Assembly (NCBI RefSeq): GCF_009753715.1
Contig: NZ_WQMS01000001.1
Coordinates: forward strand, 62,001 to 126,000
Length of the DNA: 64,000 bases
DNA from: Sphingomonas horti
Lineage (GTDB): Bacteria; Pseudomonadota; Alphaproteobacteria; Sphingomonadales; Sphingomonadaceae
Direction: 5' to 3'
Shown: piece by piece, positions 61,068 to 64,000 of the stretch
Numbering within the stretch: position 1 is the stretch's first letter
Layout: the number at the start of each line of letters is the position of its first letter
Notes under the pieces: generated by a model
Database searches by the model: none
Told to the model about the DNA's origin: nothing
The model's input: only the letters and a program-made list of their open reading frames with translations
Program-made: the position numbers and the translations under genes

Positions 61068-61498
61068 GTGCACCAGGCCTCCCCTCCCGACGCCATGACT
61101 GTCGCGCGCTGCATGATCGCCCGCGAAGGCACCGGCGCCGCCTGGGGTCTGGAGCTGGAAGCCGCCGAGGCCGGCTATGCCCGCGTCGCGATGCGCCTGA
61201 CCCCGGCGATGCTGAACGGCTTCGGCATTGCGCATGGCGGCATGATCTTCGCGCTTGCCGATTCCGCCTTCGCCTATGCCTGCAATTCGCGCAACGTGAG
61301 GACGGTCGCGCAATCGGGCAGCATCGTGTTCCTCGATGCCGGCCGTGCCGGCGAACGGCTGGTGGCCGAGGCGCGCGAGACGGCGCTCAGCGGCCGCACC
61401 GGCGCCTATGTCATCACCGTCACCGGCGAAGACGGCCGCGTGATCGCCGAAATGCAAGGCCTCAGCCGCGCCGTCGGCGGCCCCACCCTGGAGGATCT

Positions 61499-61502
<4 letters not shown>
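61068..61502 (+). CDS. paaI: PaaI-type hotdog thioesterase
   Basis: 144 residues if the GTG at 61068 is used (E. coli PaaI has 140); an ATG at 61095 would give 135. The signature [20 protein letters not shown] (with catalytic Asp) and [13 protein letters not shown] match PaaI. It rescues CoA from dead-end hydroxyphenylacetyl-CoA. Divergent from paaG; its stop overlaps the paaJ start (ATGA). Confidence 0.9.
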
Positions 61503-62704
<1,202 letters not shown>

Positions 62705-62771
62705 GGATTAGTTGACCGCTTGGTCGGCTTATCCTAACTTCCACACGAGCCCCCGAGCGAAAGGCTTCGCG

Positions 62772-63764
62772 ATGTACACCACCGAAATGGGCAAGCCCGA
62801 TCCCGCAAAGGTCGCCGCGATCGGCGGCGAGGACCCGGCGCTGCTGGAAGCGTTCGAAGCGCGCGTTGCTGCCGACGAGTTCATCGAGCCCAAGGACTGG
62901 ATGCCCGAGGCGTATCGCCGCACGCTCGTCCGCCAGATTTCGCAGCACGCGCATAGCGAGATTGTCGGCATGCTGCCCGAAGGCAATTGGCTGACCCGCG
63001 CGCCGTCGCTCCGGCGCAAGGCAGTGCTGCTCGCCAAGGTGCAGGACGAGGGGGGCCACGGCCTCTACCTCTATTGCGCGGCGGAAACACTTGGCACCAG
63101 CCGCGAGCAGATGATCGAGGCGCTCCATTCCGGCAAAGCGAAATACTCGACGATCTTCAATTATCCGACGCTCACCTGGGCGGACATCGGCGCGATCGGC
63201 TGGCTGGTCGACGGCGCCGCGATCATGAACCAGGTGCCGCTGCAGCGCACCTCCTACGGCCCCTATGCACGCGCGATGGTCCGCGTCTGCAAGGAGGAAA
63301 GCTTCCACCAGCGCCAGGGTTATGAAATCATGATCGCCATGGCGAACGGCACGCCGGAACAGAAAGCAATGGCGCAGGACGCGCTCAATCGCTGGTGGTG
63401 GCCGAGCCTGATGATGTTCGGCCCCTCGGACGAGAATTCGCCGAACACCGCCCAGTCGATGCGCTGGCGGATCAAGCGTGATACCAATGACGAGCTGCGG
63501 CAGAAATTCGTCGACATAACGGTGCCGCAGGCGGAGTTCCTGGGCCTGACCGTGCCCGATCCCGACCTTGTCTGGAACGAGGCCAAGGGCGGCTATGATT
63601 TCGGCGAGGTCGACTGGGAGGAATTCTACGCGGTCGTCCGCGGCGAGGGTCCGGCCGCCAAGGAACGGATGGAAGCGCGCCGCAAGGCCTGGGACGACGG
63701 CGCCTGGGTGCGCGAGGCGGCGCTCGCCCATGAAGCGAAGCGCGCGGCGAGGGCAGCGGCGTGA
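62772..63764 (+). CDS. paaA: PaaA, catalytic subunit of phenylacetyl-CoA epoxidase
   Basis: 330 residues. Diiron ligands are seen in [13 protein letters not shown] and [13 protein letters not shown] (ExxH motifs). The [20 protein letters not shown] and [14 protein letters not shown] segments are PaaA hallmarks. With PaaB, C, D and E it epoxidises the ring of phenylacetyl-CoA. The ATG at 62772 gives the usual N-terminus; an ATG 20 codons upstream is less likely. It is followed by a repeat element and paaB. Confidence 0.96.
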   Translation: MYTTEMGKPDPAKVAAIGGEDPALLEAFEARVAADEFIEPKDWMPEAYRRTLVRQISQHAHSEIVGMLPEGNWLTRAPSLRRKAVLLAKVQDEGGHGLYLYCAAETLGTSREQMIEALHSGKAKYSTIFNYPTLTWADIGAIGWLVDGAAIMNQVPLQRTSYGPYARAMVRVCKEESFHQRQGYEIMIAMANGTPEQKAMAQDALNRWWWPSLMMFGPSDENSPNTAQSMRWRIKRDTNDELRQKFVDITVPQAEFLGLTVPDPDLVWNEAKGGYDFGEVDWEEFYAVVRGEGPAAKERMEARRKAWDDGAWVREAALAHEAKRAARAAA

Positions 63765-63777
63765 GCGCCGCAATCAG

Positions 63778-63925
63778 GTCCTCCCCGAGCTTGCTCGGGG
63801 CGGGGGACCGCACGAAGTTCGGTGGAGGGGCGCGAGCGGAGCGAGCGTGGCTTTCCGGTGCTGCGCACCGGCCCCTCCACCATGCTTCGCATGGTCCCCC
63901 TCCCCTGCCAAAGCAGGGGAGGATC
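63778..63925. repeat. Composite palindromic repeat between paaA and paaB
   Basis: Four inverted-repeat units in a row: CCCCGAGCTTGCTCGGGGCG, GCGAGCGGAGCGAGCG, CCGGTGCTGCGCACCGG and ACCATGCTTCGCATGGT, with outer arms TCCTCCCC ... GGGGAGGA. This is a common sphingomonad intergenic element. It would form strong structure in the paaA-paaB mRNA. Confidence 0.8.
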
Positions 63926-63927
63926 GA

Positions 63928-64000
63928 ATGAAGGACTGGCCGCTCTGGGAAGTCTTCGTCCGCTCGCGTGGCGGGCTCAGCCACAAGCATGTCGGCTCGG
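63928..64000 (+). CDS. paaB: PaaB, phenylacetyl-CoA epoxidase subunit (partial, cut by right edge)
   Basis: Only 24 codons are visible (MKDWPLWEVFVRSRGGLSHK, then HVGS), which match the start of PaaB (WPLYEVFVR...GLSHRHVGS). PaaB bridges the epoxidase subunits. A GGGGAGGA ribosome-site-like stretch from the end of the repeat element precedes the ATG, so the repeat may supply the ribosome binding site. Confidence 0.88.
   Translation, partial: MKDWPLWEVFVRSRGGLSHKHVGS

Overview
The window is a continuous, gene-dense piece of a high-GC chromosome that looks like a sphingomonad (Alphaproteobacteria, Sphingomonadaceae). The evidence is indirect: four secreted proteins end in the PEPxxWA-CTERM sorting signal, M19 dipeptidases, a TonB receptor and serine hydrolases are abundant, genes overlap by 1 or 4 bases almost everywhere, and dispersed palindromes of the kind common in Sphingomonas/Sphingopyxis genomes recur. 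I see no rRNA, tRNA, CRISPR array, insertion sequence or prophage.

Layout. 1-6709 (minus): type II secretion genes gspC-D-E-F-G-H, the last cut by the left edge. 6849-9183: a 2-oxoglutarate/Fe(II) prolyl-hydroxylase-like enzyme and two tandem paralogous PEPxxWA-CTERM proteins. 9329-17727: housekeeping genes (LysR regulator, apaG, metZ, a PMT-type glycosyltransferase facing a GT2-GtrA fusion, leuB, recO, uvrC). 17786-21282 (plus): SDR, class III CoA-transferase and a long acyl-CoA dehydrogenase resembling methylsuccinyl-CoA dehydrogenase. 21433-22944: two more PEPxxWA-CTERM proteins and a DksA/TraR zinc-finger protein. 23115-28754 (minus): an enoyl-CoA hydratase and paired acyl-CoA dehydrogenase operon, a small secreted protein and PEP carboxylase. 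28860-33532 (plus): membrane PQQ glucose dehydrogenase and a CHASE-domain hybrid histidine kinase.

33537-48727 is the most interesting part: an XRE-cupin regulator with a perfect inverted repeat in its divergent promoter faces ten co-directional genes. They encode a membrane-anchored beta-lactamase-fold hydrolase, an enolase-superfamily epimerase (DgcA-like), a POT-family peptide transporter, two M19 dipeptidases, a class V PLP enzyme, a DUF1611 protein (DgcN-like N-acetyltransferase), a YkvI-like permease, a second beta-lactamase-fold hydrolase and a TonB-dependent receptor. I read it as an import-and-dismantle system for D-amino-acid peptides (peptidoglycan-like or cyclic peptides), ending in the N-acetyl route for D-glutamate.

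48833-64000: an acetylpolyamine-amidohydrolase-like protein, then an aminotransferase / fused E1 / E2 operon, an Lrp regulator and a phenylacetate (paa) catabolic locus. The paa genes form two divergent operons: paaG-paaZ-hydrolase-P450-paaK (minus) and paaI-paaJ-paaA-paaB... (plus, cut by the right edge). The aminotransferase and 2-oxoacid dehydrogenase next to paa suggest phenylalanine could enter as phenylpyruvate and then phenylacetyl-CoA.

A second theme is that dispersed palindromes have been absorbed into coding sequence: the leaders of GspG and GspH, the N-terminus of GspE, the C-terminus of RecO and the lipoyl-to-E3-binding linker of the E2 protein are all encoded by repeat DNA.
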